Counted from the stretch's first letter, positions 42,941-51,641 are shown. The stretch is DNA of 64,000 nucleotides from Terriglobales bacterium (GCA_035487355.1 DATHMF010000068.1:22834-86833), one strand, 5' to 3'. Notes: a model not told the origin generated them from the sequence alone. Numbers and translations are program-made.

Positions 42941-44041
42941 ATGAGTGTAGACAAAATTCTAGTCGTAGACGATGAGGATTCGATACGAGAAATCGTAGCT
43001 TCCATGCTAACGGCTGCCGGCTATCAGTGCCGGAAGGCGGCCTCAGGGGTGGAAGCGCTCTCCGTTTTGGCCAACGGTGAGGAGTTTTCACTCATACTCT
43101 CCGATCTGATGATGCGTGATCTTGACGGCATCGGTCTTCTGGAACAAACCAAAGTCAAATATCCCGAGATGCCCGTCATCATGGTAACGGCGGTACATGA
43201 TGTTTCCGTCGCCCTCGGGGCCATACGCAACGGCGCGTATGACTACCTGCTCAAGCCTTTTGAACGCGAGCAGTTGCTGGCCTCCGTGCGGCGCGCCATT
43301 GAAACCCGGCGACTACGCATGGAAAATCGCGCTTACCAGATGAACCTTGAGTCCCTGGTTTCCGCCCGCACTGAGCAGTTGCGGCAAACCATGGCCGATC
43401 TTGAGCGGTCTTACGACATCACGCTGGAAGCACTGGGCGACGCCCTGGATCTCAAGGACTCGGAAACCGAGGGTCACTCTAAGCGGGTCACGGCCTTCAC
43501 CATCGCCATCGCCCGCGCCATGGGGCTGAGCGCGGAGCGAATCCGGGTGATCGCGCGTGGAGCATTTCTGCACGACATTGGCAAAATGGCCATCCCAGAT
43601 GCGATTTTGCGCAAATCTGGCCCACTCTCAGAAGAAGAGCGTTCGATCATGCGGGAGCACTGCTTCCGTGGCTATCAGATGCTGCGCAAAATCCCATTCC
43701 TCTCAGAGGCATCGGAGATTGTCTATTCTCACCAGGAAAAATTCGATGGCACGGGGTATCCCCGTGGCCTGCGGTCCGAGGAAATCCACTTGGGGGCACG
43801 TATATTTGCAGTTGCCGATACCCTGGACGCCATCACTTCAGATCGTCCTTACCGCGCCGCCCAGAGCATCAGGGCCGCCCGGGAGGAGATTATCCGCTTC
43901 TCAGGCACACAGTTCGACCCCGATGTAGTGCGCACCTTCCAAGGCATGCCAGAGAGCATTTGGGTGGACCTGCGGAAAGAAATTGACGCCCAGGTGATAA
44001 GCTTCGCCAAAGAAAAAATAACCGCTCAAGCGATTGTGTGA
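42941..44041 (+). CDS. Response regulator with HD-GYP c-di-GMP phosphodiesterase domain
   Basis: A 366-residue regulator. The receiver domain (ILVVDDEDSIREIVASML, phosphoacceptor in LILSDLMMRDLDG, YLLKPFERE) takes up the first 125 residues. A helical linker leads to an HD-GYP domain: FLHDIGKMAIPDAILRKSGP, then EIVYSHQEKFDGTGYPRGL and ADTLDAITSDRPYR. All metal ligands and the HD and GYP signatures are intact, so it should hydrolyse c-di-GMP to GMP under phosphorylation control. It is a lone gene with no sensor kinase beside it. Confidence 0.95.
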   Translation: MSVDKILVVDDEDSIREIVASMLTAAGYQCRKAASGVEALSVLANGEEFSLILSDLMMRDLDGIGLLEQTKVKYPEMPVIMVTAVHDVSVALGAIRNGAYDYLLKPFEREQLLASVRRAIETRRLRMENRAYQMNLESLVSARTEQLRQTMADLERSYDITLEALGDALDLKDSETEGHSKRVTAFTIAIARAMGLSAERIRVIARGAFLHDIGKMAIPDAILRKSGPLSEEERSIMREHCFRGYQMLRKIPFLSEASEIVYSHQEKFDGTGYPRGLRSEEIHLGARIFAVADTLDAITSDRPYRAAQSIRAAREEIIRFSGTQFDPDVVRTFQGMPESIWVDLRKEIDAQVISFAKEKITAQAIV

Positions 44042-44431
44042 AATGCAAGCTGCTAGCTTCTAGCTCCTGGCTGTTATAGAGCGCTGTAGTCTAAAATGCC
44101 CTCACACAGCTAGAGCGTTCCACAATTGCTGCATCCGCTACCGTGGAAGAGTGGGCCTTCCTTCAGGCCCACGTTGAGATGCAAAACAAAATGGGCTTTA
44201 TTTGGTCGCTGCATTAGTGATGTCCTAATCCCCCAACTCCTGTCATCCTGAGCGGAGTCCGCGCGACGTAGGAGCGCGGACGGAGTCGAAGGACCCCGAG
44301 AATTTATCGCTCAACCATTCGGCGTCAAGGCATTCTCACCAGTACATTCACATCTTCCCTATGCTGTTATGGAGTACTGTAGTGTTGTAATCTAAAATGC
44401 CTTTGAAACAGCTAGCAGCTAGGAGCTACCC
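44042..44431. repeat. Repeat-filled gap upstream of the pterin dehydratase
   Basis: It holds a diverged direct repeat (ctgttatagagcgctgtagtctaaaatgcc at 44070-44100 and ctgttatggagtactgtagt...tctaaaatgcc at 44364-44401), a REP-like hairpin gtgggcct / aggcccac (44151-44172), and the dispersed-type sequence tgtcatcctgagcggagtcc with a gtccgcgc / gcgcggac stem (44257-44281). No coding content. Confidence 0.6.
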
Positions 44432-44716
44432 ATGGCATTACTCACCGAAGCAGAGATACGGAAGAATCTCGAAGGCTTGAAGGGATGGAGCCTTACAGGC
44501 AAAACAATTGAGCGCCAGCTCGAATTCCCGGATTTCAAAGCCGCTATGAAGTTTGTGAATGCAGTGGCGGAAGCGGCAGAAGCAGCCAATCACCATCCGG
44601 ATATCACGATTAACTACAATAAAGTGCGTTTTGTGTTGACATCACACGATTCCGGCGGGGTCACACAACGAGACATTAAAATGGCGGGGAAAATTAATCA
44701 AATCTTGGGGAAGTAA
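44432..44716 (+). CDS. phhB: 4a-hydroxytetrahydrobiopterin dehydratase (pterin-4a-carbinolamine dehydratase)
   Basis: A 94-residue enzyme that recycles the pterin cofactor by dehydrating its 4a-hydroxy form. The signature AEAANHHPDITINYNKVRFV followed by LTSHDSGGVTQRDIKMA gives the His-His-Pro...Tyr...His...Asp pattern of the active site. Length is typical (90-110). The start MALLTEAEIRKNLEGLKGWS is the usual N-terminus. It is a single gene with repeat-rich flanks. An aromatic amino-acid hydroxylase was not seen nearby, and in many bacteria this protein serves other pterins. Confidence 0.95.
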   Translation: MALLTEAEIRKNLEGLKGWSLTGKTIERQLEFPDFKAAMKFVNAVAEAAEAANHHPDITINYNKVRFVLTSHDSGGVTQRDIKMAGKINQILGK

Positions 44717-44729
44717 GATTGCGATTTCT

Positions 44730-44817
44730 GATTTACGATTTTCTAATGTGTGGTGAAAAGGTCGAGTTCACCTGAAACTTCAGGCAAATCGTAAATCAAA
44801 AATCGTCAATCGTAAAT
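44730..44817. repeat. AT-rich inverted repeat with AAATCGTA core
   Basis: Arms gatttacgatt (44730-44740) and aatcgtaaatc (44787-44797), followed by a further aatcgtcaatcgtaaa. It forms a hairpin between two convergent stop codons and is of the same kind as those at 14340-14425 and 51553-51632. Confidence 0.65.
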
Positions 44818-45036
44818 TTACTGAATGGCTTCAAGTGTGGCGGCCATTTCATTGATCGCCTTCTGGAGCCTGTCCAGTTCATGCTGGGCGGCCTCATTCC
44901 ACTCTACAAACCGGCCCGGGGCCTCAGTAATTCGCTGTACTCCCCACCGGATCACTTCCAGTCCCTTATCACTTAACGCCAAAACCCCCAGGCTTCCCAT
45001 CCCAAACACAGCCAAGGGTAAAATCCACTTCTTCAT
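44818..45036 (-). CDS. Small membrane-anchored coiled-coil protein
   Basis: A 72-residue protein starting at ATG 45036 behind ggagcagagacg. It has one N-terminal hydrophobic segment (ILPLAVFGMGSLGVLAL) and a charged amphipathic C-terminal helix (AAQHELDRLQKAINEMAATL) likely to form a coiled coil. Function unknown. An upstream in-frame start (45066) would add ten residues. Convergent with the pterin dehydratase. Confidence 0.6.
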   Translation of the reverse strand: MKKWILPLAVFGMGSLGVLALSDKGLEVIRWGVQRITEAPGRFVEWNEAAQHELDRLQKAINEMAATLEAIQ

Positions 45037-45512
45037 CGTCTCTGCTCCATCCTCTCGTTGGGCCATGTCTCCCCACCATCTATCAATACCACACTAATTT
45101 AGACACCTCTACGGTACTAAAGTTACAAAATTTGCACTACAAAAATAGTACCTTTGCATATTCGCTGATTGGCCTACCGCAAACAGTCACTCATACAGCC
45201 ATTTGGTCTGAATGCTCATCCAAATCTAATACAGCGAGGTTAAAAAGAAATTAAACCCACGCCCCCACGCCGACAAAATTGATAGTGATTTTGAAGGCAA
45301 CGGCGTTACAACGGAACCGTCGAACGAGATGATTGGGCTACCGACCCTTGTCCCAGTCTTCTCGCCCGGCGGTTCGTTCTTTGATCTAAGATTCGAGGGT
45401 TTCACAGCCAAGATAAGGGTGCAGTGCCCTCGCCAAAAATTTGCGACGGGGTACAAAAGTCCTTAAACCGATATAATCCCAGAGTTACAAGAAACTACAG
45501 CAAGGAGACGTT
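45037..45512 (+). promoter_or_regulatory. Upstream region of the SIMPL gene with a TATAAT box
   Basis: The stretch lacks a gene. A perfect TATAAT lies at 45472-45477, about 36 bases before the ATG at 45513, with agcaaggag as ribosome site. No clear -35 is present at 17 bases upstream. Confidence 0.4.
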
Positions 45513-46232
45513 ATGCGGCGCTATTGCCTGCTTGTTTTGTTTGTGTTGTCGTTGTGTCTGGTTGGATTCGCACAAGAACATCCTACCGCCACGGTACAAC
45601 CCAACACTCTGTACGTGGGGGCTGACGGAAAATATGAAGCCGAGCCGGATACGGCGCTCATACAATTCAACATTGCAGCCCAGGAACAAAATTCCAAAGA
45701 TGCCTACGATCGTGCCAGCCGCGCCGCCGAGCAGGTGCGGCAATTGCTGAAGACGGATGGCATTGATCCCAAATCAGCCCAGCTCTCCTCTTTCGAGTTT
45801 CAGCCGGTGTATGACTACCGCGACCCCAAGCGCAAACTCGTGGGCTATCGCGTGAGCTCCAATGTATCGGTGAAGATCAAGGATTTCGCCAAAATCGGCC
45901 CGATCATACAAGGGCTTGGAGACATTGACATCACCGGGGACCAATCCTTGAACTACATGCTCGAAAATATTGACGTAGCCAAGCAGAAGGCCGTGCAGGA
46001 TGCTTACCAGCGCGCACGGGCGTCAGCCGAAACCGTGGCACAGGCTGCGGGCAGAACATTGGGCGAGTTGCTCTACGCCTCGGTGGACACATTCGAGCAA
46101 CCGAGACCACGTCCAATGGTTATGTCGGCCATGAAAGCAATGAGCGCCGCACCAGCAGCCCCGACCGAAGACTTCGGGGAGCAAAAGATTACCGTCACGG
46201 CGCATGTGAATGCGTTGTTTGGGATGAAATAG
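45513..46232 (+). CDS. Exported SIMPL-domain (DUF541) protein
   Basis: A 239-residue protein with a signal peptide (LLVLFVLSLCLVGFAQ). The SIMPL domain starts LYVGADGKYEAEPDTALIQF, has AYDRASRAAEQVRQLLKTDG, GIDPKSAQLSSFEFQPVYDY, and ends TAHVNALFGMK; the region around LNYMLENIDVAKQKAVQDAY-QRARA is the hallmark helix. SIMPL proteins are periplasmic or surface oligomers linked to signalling and oxidative-stress tolerance; the role here is unknown. The start has aaggag at -9. It is followed by a hairpin terminator. Confidence 0.9.
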   Translation: MRRYCLLVLFVLSLCLVGFAQEHPTATVQPNTLYVGADGKYEAEPDTALIQFNIAAQEQNSKDAYDRASRAAEQVRQLLKTDGIDPKSAQLSSFEFQPVYDYRDPKRKLVGYRVSSNVSVKIKDFAKIGPIIQGLGDIDITGDQSLNYMLENIDVAKQKAVQDAYQRARASAETVAQAAGRTLGELLYASVDTFEQPRPRPMVMSAMKAMSAAPAAPTEDFGEQKITVTAHVNALFGMK

Positions 46233-46248
46233 GAACCATTCAGCAGCT

Positions 46249-46285
46249 GCCCCCTTCGCACTGACTGCTAAGGGGGCTTGATTCT
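46249..46285 (+). terminator. Hairpin after the SIMPL gene
   Basis: An 8-bp stem (gccccctt / aagggggc) with a 13-base loop, followed by ttgattct; 16 bases after the stop codon. Confidence 0.6.
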
Positions 46286-46750
46286 GTCTAAAGAAGTTAC
46301 CATGCTGGCGCCGCTCTTTACTTTTTCTATTTTGTCAGCAATCTTCCAGCCTAATATAGGATTCCAGACAGAAGCCGGAGGTCCTCCCACTGGAAAATTG
46401 TTTGGAAAATTTACCAATGTTTTTTTCAAAATAGACACTTCTTTCATTTAAGGAAAGCGATCTAAAGAAATTGACCGAGTACTTGTCGGGCTCGCCAATC
46501 CGAAGCGTCGATCTGATTACGGCCTCTGCCTTCATGCGTGTTGTGAAAGAGAGCATCCAGCATCGGAGCACATTCTCACCGGCGGACTTCGAAAAGCATT
46601 TATTTGGGAACAAAATCATCGTGAAATAAAGGGCATCACGCCGGCGGATCGGGCTCCAATTCGAGGGGCATTGAGGCCGGTTGAGCGCTTTCCAAGCGCC
46701 ATGCAAAGCGCATTTTGCGTTGTCTTGGCACTCTTGCAGCATCACTTCTC
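46286..46750. other. Gap without a supported gene
   Basis: A 136-codon minus-strand frame (46335-46745) is present but has no ribosome site and no recognisable content. Otherwise no signal was seen. Confidence 0.35.
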
Positions 46751-47010
46751 GTCAGCAAAACAAGAAAGCCCGCACTTCAAGTCCCATACGAAAGATGTAT
46801 CTAACCTCCATACCGCTGCATAGCTTCATTTAGGCGAGATTTCGATTACTATCTCGCCCGTTTCGCTTGGAGCAGCTTCACCAACGCGTCGGGGATGAAC
46901 CCGTCCGGGAAATAGAAGTGTTCACGATTCCAAAAATATGCATCCATGCGAACTCGGAGGAAACAACCCTATATGTTTCTTTTTTGCAGGAGAAGAACAC
47001 CGTCTACAAG
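46751..47010 (+). repeat. Duplicated leader, copy 1 (upstream of the PL7-like gene)
   Basis: About 220 bases upstream of the ATG plus the first ten codons match copy 2 (48314-48566) almost throughout: caagaaagcccgcacttcaa, gaaagatgtat, cccgtttcgcttggagcagc, ccaacgcgtcgggg, tgaacccgtccgggaaa, gtgttcacgattccaaaaa and cggaggaaacaa. A hairpin ggcgagat / atctcgcc (46833-46858) lies inside. The conserved block ends shortly after the ATG, so it is likely a regulatory 5' region rather than a gene. Confidence 0.8.
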
Positions 47011-48259
47011 AAGAACAACCATGTTGCATGTTCCGGGAAGTTCGGCAGACAAGACGAAAAAAAACCGTCGCAATCGATTCCTGGTTTGGAGGATCGCTTC
47101 GGCAGCAGTGCTTTTGGCAGCCCCCCTCACTCTCTTTGCTGCTCCGCCCGGGAGCAACTTCAACCTCAGCTACTGGAATCTTGAAACACCGGTCGGCAAC
47201 GGCTCGCCGATGGTCGTCTCAAGCTCTCAATTGCAAAACGGCTTCGTGAACGGTGCCTATTTCTTCACCAACAGCAGCGATGGCTCGATGGTGATGAAGG
47301 AACCTGGAACGAACTGCACCGCGTGGCCAGGAACCCATTGCCGGACTGAGTTTCACGAGGTAGACCCGAGCAGCGGCCAATATATGTCTTGGTCGCCCAG
47401 CGGCACAAATAAGCTCGATGCCTCGCTCTACGTAACCCAGCCGGGCGGCGGAATCGTCATCAGCCAGGTTTTCCTGAACGATTCGTTCCTCAAACCATTG
47501 GGTGAACTCGAGTATACCTCCAACGGCGATATCTCCATGAACATCGAGAACGCCATCACCGGTGGAACGGGCGAGACGGGTCACTTCATAGGCCATGCGA
47601 ATGTCAATGAGACATTCAGTTATGAGATCTCCTACTCCAACAACACCCTATCGGTTGCCTTCAACGGAGGGTCACCTCAGTTCATCTCCGTGCCGGGCTA
47701 TGCCAATGGCATCCAGGCATTCTTCAAGGCCGGATGCTATGGCCAGTCCACGCAGCCGAGTGACGTTCACTTCACGCAACTCACCATCTCGCACGGGGGT
47801 GGTGGAGGCGGCGGCGGGCTTTCCACCTCCGCCTGGTACAACATCGTGAACCAGAACAGCGGTTCCTGCGTCGATGATGCGGCTTGGGGTACCAGCAACG
47901 GCAGCATCGTGCAGCAATGGGCCTGCGGCAATCAGCAATCCAACCAGGAGTGGCAGTTGCAAACTACGGACAGCGGCTATTACCGTCTGGTCAACCGTCA
48001 TGCTCCCTCATTGGTGTGGGACGTCGCCAATGTCTCCACCTCCCCTGGAGGCAAGATTCAGCTCTGGAACTATGGCGGTGGCTTGAACCAACAGTGGCAG
48101 CCACAGTCGTTGGGCAATGGCTTCTACCAGATCGTAAGCCGCAATACCGGCCTGTGTTTGGATGTACCCAGCGCGTCCACGGCAAACGGAGTGCAGTTGC
48201 AACAGTGGACCTGTAACGGCTCCGGCGCGCAGGCGTGGCAGTTTAACCAACAACCTTGA
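46973..48259 (+). CDS. Secreted PL7-like polysaccharide lyase with C-terminal ricin-type lectin domain
   Basis: A 428-residue protein starting at ATG 46973 after cggaggaaacaacccta; an internal Met at residue 17 is also possible. A signal-type hydrophobic run (FLVWRIASAAVLLAAPLTLF) precedes the mature region. Residues 61-275 fit polysaccharide lyase family 7 (alginate lyase type): NFNLSYWNLETP, CRTEFHEV (Arg124), ISQVF (Gln165), ETFSYEIS and FFKAGCYGQ (Tyr256). The catalytic His of the usual Q-(I/V)-H is Phe167 here, so normal activity is doubtful. A Gly-rich linker (GGGGGGGGLSTSAWYNIVN) leads to a ricin-B/CBM13 domain with QQW, QLW and QQW repeats. Terminated by a strong hairpin. It pairs with the GH5 gene downstream by domain plan and leader. 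Confidence 0.82.
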   Translation: MFLFCRRRTPSTRRTTMLHVPGSSADKTKKNRRNRFLVWRIASAAVLLAAPLTLFAAPPGSNFNLSYWNLETPVGNGSPMVVSSSQLQNGFVNGAYFFTNSSDGSMVMKEPGTNCTAWPGTHCRTEFHEVDPSSGQYMSWSPSGTNKLDASLYVTQPGGGIVISQVFLNDSFLKPLGELEYTSNGDISMNIENAITGGTGETGHFIGHANVNETFSYEISYSNNTLSVAFNGGSPQFISVPGYANGIQAFFKAGCYGQSTQPSDVHFTQLTISHGGGGGGGGLSTSAWYNIVNQNSGSCVDDAAWGTSNGSIVQQWACGNQQSNQEWQLQTTDSGYYRLVNRHAPSLVWDVANVSTSPGGKIQLWNYGGGLNQQWQPQSLGNGFYQIVSRNTGLCLDVPSASTANGVQLQQWTCNGSGAQAWQFNQQP

Positions 48260-48284
48260 TTCGCCTTTTGTGATCAACAGTCTT

Positions 48285-48312
48285 AAAGACCGGAGCTCTC
48301 GCTCCGGTCTTT
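48285..48312 (+). terminator. Rho-independent terminator after the lyase-like gene
   Basis: A perfect 12-bp stem (aaagaccggagc / gctccggtcttt) with a tctc loop and a ttttg tail, 25 bases after the stop codon. It separates the lyase gene from the leader of the GH5 gene, so each has its own transcript. Confidence 0.85.
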
Positions 48313-48313
48313 T

Positions 48314-48566
48314 GTCAGGAACAAGAAAGCCCGCACTTCAAGTCCCCATACGAAAGATGTATCCAACTTCCATACCACTGCATAGCTTGATCTAGGCGAG
48401 ATTCCGATTACTATGTTGCCCGTTTCGCTTGGAGCAGCTACACCAACGCGTCGGGGAATGAACCCGTCCGGGAAACGCAAGTGTTCACGATTCCAAAAAA
48501 ATGCGCCCATGCGAACCGGAGGAAACAAATAATGTTCTTTTTTTCAAGGGAAGAACACCGTTCACA
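48314..48566 (+). repeat. Duplicated leader, copy 2 (upstream of the GH5-like gene)
   Basis: Second copy of the 46751-47010 leader, beginning right after the preceding terminator. Differences are scattered substitutions and single-base indels. The hairpin arms become ggcgagat / atgttgcc (one mismatch and one wobble). The first codons (MFFFSREEHRS) are also homologous to those of the lyase gene (MFLFCRRRTPS), so the duplication ran into the coding region. Confidence 0.8.
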
Positions 48567-50262
48567 CAACGGTGGGCGCCGTCGGCATTTCGCGCTCATC
48601 TGCCTCGCTATGGCCATGCTGGGAGTCGTGCTTACCAGCCGTGGCTACGGCCAGCTCAGCATGCTGCAGGCCAGCGGCACCAATGTGGTCAACGCCGGCA
48701 GTCAGATTGTGCAGTTGCAAGGCGTCAACCTTGGCGGCTGGTTCATCATGGAAAAGTGGATGTCTCCGCTGACCAGCGATAGTGAAACGGACACCTACAC
48801 CGTGATGAAGACGCTCGACAACCGCTTCGGCGTGAGCCAGGAACAGAGCCTGATCAACACCTACCAGCAAAGCTGGATCACCACTCAGGATCTGGACAAC
48901 ATCGCGGCGCTGGGCTTCAACGTGATCCGCGTGCCAGTCTGGTATGGGCAGTTCTACAATCTGAACAACATCTCGAATTCGGGCTGGCGTTCTGACGCTT
49001 TCAACGAACTCGATTGGGTGGTAAGCAACGCGGCCCAGCGAGGCATCTACACCATCATTGATATGCACGGTGTTGTCGGTGGCCAAAGCAAATCTGACGA
49101 CACCGGCCGGGGCGGTCAGAATCAGTATTGGACGAACTCCAACGACCAGGGGAATACTGCCTGGATGTGGTGGCAAATTGCCAGTCACTACAAGGGCAAT
49201 GCCAACGTCGCGGGATACGATCTGATCAATGAGCCTACGGGCGCGCCCAACAACTCGGCGGTGATCAACGCCTACAACAGTCTCTACAAGACCGTCCGAA
49301 GCGTCGATCCCAACCACATGATCATCATGGAAGGGACCTGGGGCCAGTGGAATTGGAGCATGCTGCCGAATCCTTCGAGCCAGGGTTGGACCAACGTCAT
49401 GTACGAGATGCACTCTTACTGCTGGAACTGCTCGGCGTCGCAGATCCAGCAAAGCGCCGATGGCCAGGTAAGCGATTTCAGGAACCATGCCAATTACAAC
49501 GTTCCCGGCTACATCGGTGAATTCAACGACTTTGGCGCTGGATCGAGCGTCTGGCAATACTCGGTCAATGCCTTCAACAATGCCGGCCTGAGCTGGACAC
49601 CGTGGACCTACAAGGCAACGCACGGATTAGTGCCGGATAGTTGGGGCTTCTACGATCCGACTTTTTGGCCGACAACTCCGAATATCAGCAGCGATTCGGT
49701 CGCGACGATCGCCAGCGATTGGCAACAATGGACGACAGCGAACGCCTTCGGCCTAAGCAGTGCCCAAGGTATTACGGGCGGAGGCGGCCCCCCGCCGACG
49801 CCAGGCCCGCCGGGTTCGATCGATCCCAACGCCTGGTATGAGGTGATCAACCAGACCGGCGGGCTCTGTATGGACGCCAGCGGTTGGGGGACCAGCAATG
49901 GCACGCTCCTGCAGCAGTGGTCCTGCGGCAACCAACAGCACAACCAGGAGTGGCAGTTCCGGGCGGCGGCGAGCAGCGGCTACGATGCCGTCTTCAACCG
50001 TAATGCTCCCAGCTTGGTCTGGGACAACGAGGGCTCAACCGCCAACGGCAATGGCGCCTGGCTATGGACGTACGGGAGCGGCAATACCAACCAAGAATGG
50101 CAACCCGTCTCGTTGGGCAATGGCCTCTGGAACTTTGTAAACCTTACCAGTGGCCTTTGTTTGGATAACACCGGCTCGACCAGTAACGGCGCGCAGATGA
50201 CCCAGTGGCAGTGCCAGAGCGGGAACACCAACCAGGAGTTCTCGCTGGTGCAACAACCCTAA
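48532..50262 (+). CDS. Secreted GH5 (exo-1,3-glucanase-like) glycoside hydrolase with C-terminal ricin-type lectin domain
   Basis: A 576-residue protein; ATG 48532 follows accggaggaaacaaata, and a GTG at 48481 is less likely. The signal is FALICLAMAMLGVVLTS. The catalytic domain begins QGVNLGGWFIMEKWMSPLTS, as in GH5 subfamily 9 glucanases, and has the acid/base Glu234 in YDLINEPTGAP and the nucleophile Glu330 in YIGEFNDFG; FNVIRVPVWYGQF, IIDMHGVVGGQS and EMHSYCW are further family marks. A Pro/Gly linker (GGGGPPPTPGPPGS) leads to a ricin-B domain (QQWSCGNQQHNQEWQ, WLWTYGSGNTNQEWQP, QWQCQSGNTNQEFSL). Beta-1,3-glucan or a related glucan is the likely substrate. Confidence 0.88.
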   Translation: MFFFSREEHRSHNGGRRRHFALICLAMAMLGVVLTSRGYGQLSMLQASGTNVVNAGSQIVQLQGVNLGGWFIMEKWMSPLTSDSETDTYTVMKTLDNRFGVSQEQSLINTYQQSWITTQDLDNIAALGFNVIRVPVWYGQFYNLNNISNSGWRSDAFNELDWVVSNAAQRGIYTIIDMHGVVGGQSKSDDTGRGGQNQYWTNSNDQGNTAWMWWQIASHYKGNANVAGYDLINEPTGAPNNSAVINAYNSLYKTVRSVDPNHMIIMEGTWGQWNWSMLPNPSSQGWTNVMYEMHSYCWNCSASQIQQSADGQVSDFRNHANYNVPGYIGEFNDFGAGSSVWQYSVNAFNNAGLSWTPWTYKATHGLVPDSWGFYDPTFWPTTPNISSDSVATIASDWQQWTTANAFGLSSAQGITGGGGPPPTPGPPGSIDPNAWYEVINQTGGLCMDASGWGTSNGTLLQQWSCGNQQHNQEWQFRAAASSGYDAVFNRNAPSLVWDNEGSTANGNGAWLWTYGSGNTNQEWQPVSLGNGLWNFVNLTSGLCLDNTGSTSNGAQMTQWQCQSGNTNQEFSLVQQP

Positions 50263-50565
50263 GGTCGACATGCATTAGGAACCCTCAACATCGCGGGCGC
50301 GGCGCTCTCTCGGCCACGCCCGCCCTGTTTTGACCGGGTTGAAGCGGCTTGGAGGTGCCGTGAGCAGAGCACGCGTCCCGGCCAACCCGAGGTTTCCATG
50401 TCCGCCGGTTTTGGTGTGAGGCCACGAGAGGGGCGGCGTTCCCATATGGACGGCCGTGCCGCCCATCTAAGGTTCAATACAGTTTTGGATAATTAATAGC
50501 TATCTGAATTTTTGGGTCTGAGCGCCGATGACTAAGTGCTGACTGCTAACTGATATCACTCTGAT

Positions 50566-50700
50566 ATCAAAACATTGCTTTCTTAGAAACTACAGGCCAC
50601 AATTGTGCTAGACGTATGTCTACGTTATGCATTCAAGAATGCGGGGCTTTGGCCCTTGCGGTCTTTGAAAAATTCATTGTGCTGCGGGATTGTGAGGACT
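50566..50700. repeat. Dispersed intergenic element, copy 3
   Basis: It shares with copy 1 a GCATTC-aa-GAATGC-gggg hairpin region (copy 1: gcatcc-ag-gaatgcgggg), then tctttgaaaaattc and ctgcgggatt. The 5' part is more diverged than in copies 1 and 2. Confidence 0.5.
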
Positions 50701-50732
50701 GACAGCTGAGGACTGCCCAGCAAGTCCCCCAT

Positions 50733-51290
50733 CCCTGATCGATTTCCGCCAATAATGACGCGGGGCAGACGCGATTTTTGGGCTCAAAAACACTTGCTAG
50801 CAAGTGGTGGGGTGGGAGCCGAAATCCAGGCTAAAAATCAGCGTTCATCCGCGTTCATCCATGGCGAAAGGTCTTTGCTGTTGCTGAGTGCGAGCAGTTG
50901 GCGAGGACGTAAACGGCCTGGCCCTTGGATCTAGGAGCTGCGAGCTTGGAGCTGTTTTTGATTACTCTTCCTCCTCTCGTATGTACTTGAATTGGGATGG
51001 CTTAGCTCCTCCGAGACTACTTCAAGTAATGGGGGGTGGGGAGTACTACTTCCGAAAATCTGCGATGATCTGCGTTCATCTGCGGCGAAATGTCTTTGCT
51101 GTTGCTTTTGCTGAGAGCGAGCAGTTGGCGAGGACGTAAGCGGCCTGGCCCTTGGAGCTGGGAGCTACGAGCTTGGAGATGTTTTTAACTGTCAGCTAGT
51201 CCCTTTGCCCGGATTGATTTTCGCCAGTAGTAACGCGGGTCAGACGTTGATTTGGGGCACGTCAACCACAAGCTAGCAAGTACCCGCCGG
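50733..51290. repeat. Two intergenic blocks duplicated in mirrored order (A-B-B'-A')
   Basis: Block A (50733-50810: ccgccaataatgacgcggggcagacg...cttgctagcaagt) recurs as A' (51205-51290: cgccagtagtaacgcgggtcagacg...agctagcaagt). Block B (50838-50965: tctttgctgttgctgagtgc, gagcagttggcgaggacgta, cggcctggcccttgga) recurs as B' (51057-51200). All four keep the same orientation. Confidence 0.65.
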
Positions 51291-51552
51291 ATCCGCGAAA
51301 GCCGCCGTTGTTTGGAATGAAATGAGAGCGGTGCACTTCAGCTCAAGGGCTGAATGCTGACTACTGAGTGCTTCTTTCATTCTTCCCACGTATCGCCGAA
51401 GAGGGTTCGATGTTGCCCCTCATGTCCGCGCTTTCTTACGCAGGCGTGATATTCCTCTCCTTCGATTCGGACTGCAGAACATTGCAGTTGCAGAACAACA
51501 ATCTCTCTCAGAGCTTCATCAAGATCATCGGCTTGAGTCATGAGGTCTCTCA

Positions 51553-51632
51553 AGTAAGAAGTGCGAAGGAAGAAGTACGATTTGACGAAAGATAAATCAA
51601 AAATTCTAAATCGTACTTCGAACTTCTTACTT
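51553..51632. repeat. Inverted repeat with AAATCGTA core
   Basis: Left arm agtaagaagtgcgaag...agtacgattt and right arm aaatcgtacttcgaacttct-tact are complementary apart from a seven-base insert in the left arm. It lies next to the stop of the glycine-zipper gene and may end its transcript. Confidence 0.65.
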
Positions 51633-51641
51633 CGCTAATTC

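Larger units (their letters stand above)
50263..51641. other. Repeat-rich gap without a supported gene
   Basis: No open frame has a ribosome site or recognisable content. It holds dispersed-element copy 3 (50566-50700), two blocks duplicated in rotated order (50733-50810 with 51205-51290, and 50838-50965 with 51057-51200), CTTGCTAGCAAG-type palindromes and a terminal inverted repeat (51553-51632). Confidence 0.6.

Noticed and set aside
46335..46745. A 136-codon minus-strand frame before the first duplicated leader
   Set aside because: No ribosome site, no recognisable domain, and unusual composition; left as part of the gap.
46751..46972. A known riboswitch in the duplicated leader
   Set aside because: I could not match it to the c-di-GMP, cobalamin, SAM or other consensus cores by eye; it is reported only as a conserved leader.
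48562..49623. A 353-codon minus-strand frame opposite the GH5 gene
   Set aside because: It is antisense to a gene with full catalytic motifs and signal peptide; long antisense frames are expected in GC-rich codon patterns.
51368..51595. A 75-codon frame in the repeat-rich gap
   Set aside because: It ends inside an inverted repeat and lacks a ribosome site and any recognisable content.
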